Notes under the pieces: model-generated | Databases searched by the model: none | What the model saw: the letters and a program-made list of their open reading frames with translations, nothing else | Told to the model about the DNA's origin: nothing | From: Patescibacteria group bacterium | Lineage (GTDB): Bacteria; Patescibacteriota; Minisyncoccia; Phycocordibacterales; PALSA-1337 | Assembly (NCBI GenBank): GCA_023487965.1 | Contig: JAMDBV010000003.1 | Location: 1-14,731 of the forward strand | DNA: 14,731 bases | Direction: 5' to 3' | Shown: positions 12,655 to 14,731 of the stretch, piece by piece | Layout: each line of letters begins with the position of its first letter | Position numbering within the stretch: the stretch's first letter is position 1 | Made by a program: the position numbers and the translations under genes

Positions 12655-13549
12655 AGCATTAAATCAGGGACAGGAGTTAAATAAACAAATTCCTTTCGAC
12701 TTTAATCTTTACAAGACGTATGTTGAATCTGGAGAAGCATCTAGAGTCGAACGGAAGCATAGAAAGTTGTTCCTTAAGAAAATCTATACCCAATGCCTTG
12801 GAATTGATGGTAATAATGCGGTTGAATTCGCAGATATTCTGACAATGGCTAAATTAACAGATCAATTATTTAGATCTTTTGGCCACACCTTCGAAACTGC
12901 AGAAATAGATCTAATTAAAGGGATGGCAAGTGTACTCGCCATATATTTAAAAAAGAGGATTCCAATAAAAGCTTTCTCGATTGCAAGTAACGCTATAGAT
13001 TCTGACGATACCTTGAAAGATAAGTCAAAACAATATTCAAGTTTTGATGATATATATGGTCAAATCAAAACTATTTTTTCTGGCAATGATATAAATTTTG
13101 AGTACGACGTCTTTCTGGCGGATATAGACTTCAAACATACCAATGAAAATGACAAGGGTATGTGGAATCGTAATTTAGAGTACCTTCAATCTTTTACAAC
13201 GCAAAGGTTATCTACTATTAGGAGACTTATACCCGATTGTGATTCATTGATTGAAAAGGAATTGGAACGAAGTGGTGAAGAATATAATAGCGTTTTGGAT
13301 GGATATGAAAAGACTGGGTCGCTAGGTTTTTCTGGTTTTAACACTAAAAGACAGCGCGCTTTTTACCAAATGGGGTTGTATTCAGTAGTAGGTAATTTTC
13401 TGGAAGAGAATAATCCAACGGGAATTCTTTTTGATGTTCAAAAAAGAGTTTATCCATATGAGCAACCATATTATCAGAGACAGAGAACAAATAAATTGCC
13501 TATTATCAGAAAAAGGATAGCGTCTATCAATAAAAAAATATTATCATGA
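12632..13549 (+). CDS. Unrecognised protein, 305 aa, in the ino1 cluster
   Basis: I do not recognise this family. It is 305 residues, predicted soluble and mixed alpha/beta, with no signal peptide, membrane helix or nucleotide-binding loop. Notable stretches are RVERKHRKLFLKKIYTQC (30s-50s), IPIKAFSIASNAIDSDD (near 110-126), the strand-like YDVFLADIDFKHT (near 154-166), a charged helix with QRLSTIRRLIPDCDSL, and an aromatic-rich C-terminal part, NPTGILFDVQKRVYPYEQPYY, followed by a basic tail. It overlaps ino1 by 23 nt (ATG 12632, or ATG 12641 three codons later) and the next gene by 4 nt (ATGA), so it is very likely an enzyme or partner in the same pathway. Its role is unknown. Confidence 0.8.
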   Translation: MSNMENYRALNQGQELNKQIPFDFNLYKTYVESGEASRVERKHRKLFLKKIYTQCLGIDGNNAVEFADILTMAKLTDQLFRSFGHTFETAEIDLIKGMASVLAIYLKKRIPIKAFSIASNAIDSDDTLKDKSKQYSSFDDIYGQIKTIFSGNDINFEYDVFLADIDFKHTNENDKGMWNRNLEYLQSFTTQRLSTIRRLIPDCDSLIEKELERSGEEYNSVLDGYEKTGSLGFSGFNTKRQRAFYQMGLYSVVGNFLEENNPTGILFDVQKRVYPYEQPYYQRQRTNKLPIIRKRIASINKKILS

Positions 13550-14322
13550 GGAAACAATTAAAAAAATTCGAACTAGATCTAAGGAAAACCATTGAAAATG
13601 ATAACGCTTCATTTGAATGGAGAGGTTTTGTTTATACAAATAAAAAAACAGAGAATGTTGAGAATGTTTCATTTGCACTAGACTTATCGATTAGTAATGT
13701 CAAGGAAGCTATTAAAAATGAGGCAGACATTCTTCTGTGTTTTCATTCATCTAACGAACTGGATTTAGAGACTAAAAATCATATGGAAATAAAAAGACTT
13801 TTGGATAAAAGCAGGTTATCCATATATAAATGTCATTTACCGATTAACTTTTCACCAGTAGGTATACATTATCAAGTCTGTAAGATACTAGATGTAGATT
13901 TTGTAAGTGAGAAGTTTCTTTTGGATAGCGAAGAGATCGAAGGCGGAGTCTATAGGATCCTAGGACAGTATACAATTAACGAAATGTTAAATCGTCTTAA
14001 GAATCTTAAACCCATATCGATAAAGATGTTTAATTATGACCTAGAAAAGAAATATTCTAATATTCTCTTCGCATCTGGATCAGGCTGTAAAAAAGAGATC
14101 CTTAATCAACTCGATTGTGATTTATTTATATCTGGCGAAATTAAACATGGATCAATTGTTCAAGCACAGGATCTAGATATTGCACTGCTTGAAATCGGTC
14201 ACTATGTTTCCGAAGCTATACCTTTGGAAAATTTTTCGAAACATTTTTCCGATGAGACAAACTATAAAACGGACTTTATTAATTCGGCGCCTAAAGAAAA
14301 AGTGTCATGCAACCTAGAATAA
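13546..14322 (+). CDS. Divergent Nif3-family (YbgI/DUF34) protein
   Basis: Nif3-like protein, 258 residues; canonical members bind two metals and have been annotated as GTP cyclohydrolase I type 2-like, with unsettled function. Aligned from memory with E. coli YbgI: FALDLSISNVKEAIKNEADI matches the first strand-helix block, CFHS the V-H-H motif, CHLPINFSPVG the HLPLD block, SNILFASGSG the C-x-G-G-G block, and DLFISGEIKHGSI...LLEIGHYVSE the ITGE...GHHATE block. His67, His219 and Glu223 are kept, but the other two ligands are Phe66 (for His63) and Asn101 (for Asp101), so the metal site is altered. The N-terminus lacks the usual N-G-L-Q-V-G motif. It begins at an ATGA overlap with the upstream gene. 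Confidence 0.8.
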   Translation: MRKQLKKFELDLRKTIENDNASFEWRGFVYTNKKTENVENVSFALDLSISNVKEAIKNEADILLCFHSSNELDLETKNHMEIKRLLDKSRLSIYKCHLPINFSPVGIHYQVCKILDVDFVSEKFLLDSEEIEGGVYRILGQYTINEMLNRLKNLKPISIKMFNYDLEKKYSNILFASGSGCKKEILNQLDCDLFISGEIKHGSIVQAQDLDIALLEIGHYVSEAIPLENFSKHFSDETNYKTDFINSAPKEKVSCNLE

Positions 14323-14731
14323 TAGTTATATCAGGTACATACGGTGTTGGAAAAACTACACTTGCCCATCACCTGGCAAATAAATTAACCATATATCAAA
14401 GAATTGGTCTGGGTTCAATTTCTAAAACTATAAAATATATGTCACCTGAAAATCCTGTGGTGAAAGACTGGGGTAATTATAATGACTATAAGACTGAGGA
14501 TGAGTTAATAAAAAAATTACACAGGGAATCTGAACTCGTATGTAATATTTTACGTACTGTGATTTATAATGCCTTTTGCACAGGAGAGTCATATGTTATT
14601 GATGGTGTTCAGCTATTACCCGAATATCTTCCATTGGATAAAATAAATTATATTGCATTAGAATTACTAGACTATACAGAGCACTTTATTAACCAGCCCC
14701 GCAAATACATCAATAATATGATATACTTGTG
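14307..14731 (+). CDS. P-loop kinase, 2-phosphoglycerate kinase-like (3' end missing)
   Basis: Starts at ATG 14307, 16 nt inside the end of the Nif3-like gene, and runs off the window; I translated 141 residues. Residues 6-17 (IVISGTYGVGKT) carry the Walker A motif G-T-Y-G-V-G-K-T. Further on come a Walker B-like VIDGVQLLPEYL, close to the EGVHLVPG block of archaeal 2-phosphoglycerate kinase, and the preceding helix CNILRTVIYNAFCTGESY, also in the style of that family. It is therefore a small-molecule kinase; the substrate is not certain. Plant relatives of this family (rice LPA1) affect phytic acid levels, which makes an inositol-related substrate attractive given ino1 in the same operon. 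That link is inference. Confidence 0.75.
   Translation, partial: MQPRIIVISGTYGVGKTTLAHHLANKLTIYQRIGLGSISKTIKYMSPENPVVKDWGNYNDYKTEDELIKKLHRESELVCNILRTVIYNAFCTGESYVIDGVQLLPEYLPLDKINYIALELLDYTEHFINQPRKYINNMIYL

Noticed and set aside
1..14731. Alternative genetic code (TGA read as glycine, as in Gracilibacteria and SR1)
   Set aside because: Several genes end at TGA exactly where their families should end (permease, SDR, MFS), and family motifs need no TGA readthrough.
1..14731. CRISPR array or phage structural genes
   Set aside because: No regularly spaced repeats and no capsid, portal or terminase-like frames were seen.

Overview
This window looks like a bacterial chromosome, most likely from the Candidate Phyla Radiation (Patescibacteria, Parcubacteria-like). 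That is an inference. It rests on a class II ribonucleotide reductase of the monomeric Lactobacillus leichmannii type, many genes whose -10 box lies only a few bases before the start codon (leaderless or nearly leaderless mRNAs), short and overlapping genes, and several small membrane proteins of unknown-function families. TGA works as a stop codon, so the standard bacterial code applies.

Layout. 1-4661: the end of a MacB-type ABC transporter permease, a short-chain dehydrogenase with its own leaderless promoter, a minus-strand frr-rseP pair with no gap between the genes, a divergent MFS transporter, and a convergent 98-residue gene of unknown function. 4674-7007: nrdJ, with all expected catalytic cysteines and an extra N-terminal ATP-cone. 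7008-7455: a 448-bp gap with a perfect DnaA-box 9-mer and a striking 167-nt long hairpin. 7456-8711: a DUF192 protein overlapping a 51-residue two-helix membrane protein, then a divergent DUF1761 membrane protein with an Asn/Gly repeat in a loop. 8780-9028: a small unknown gene with a strong Shine-Dalgarno site. 9166-9252: tRNA-Ser(GGA).

9257-10639 is a complete IS3-family insertion sequence. It has 26-bp imperfect terminal inverted repeats, a 4-bp target duplication (CCTT), orfA and orfB, an intact DDE triad, and a textbook -1 frameshift signal. It landed just after the tRNA, splitting a GC-rich palindromic element (rest at 10644-10700). A DUF389 membrane protein follows.

11584 to the right edge is an AT-rich, tightly overlapping gene set: inositol-phosphate synthase (ino1), a 305-residue protein I do not recognise, a divergent Nif3-family protein with two expected metal ligands replaced, and a P-loop kinase resembling 2-phosphoglycerate kinase (cut by the window edge). 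Composition and packing suggest a transferred pathway, possibly making a phosphorylated inositol compound. This is the best candidate here for an undescribed system.
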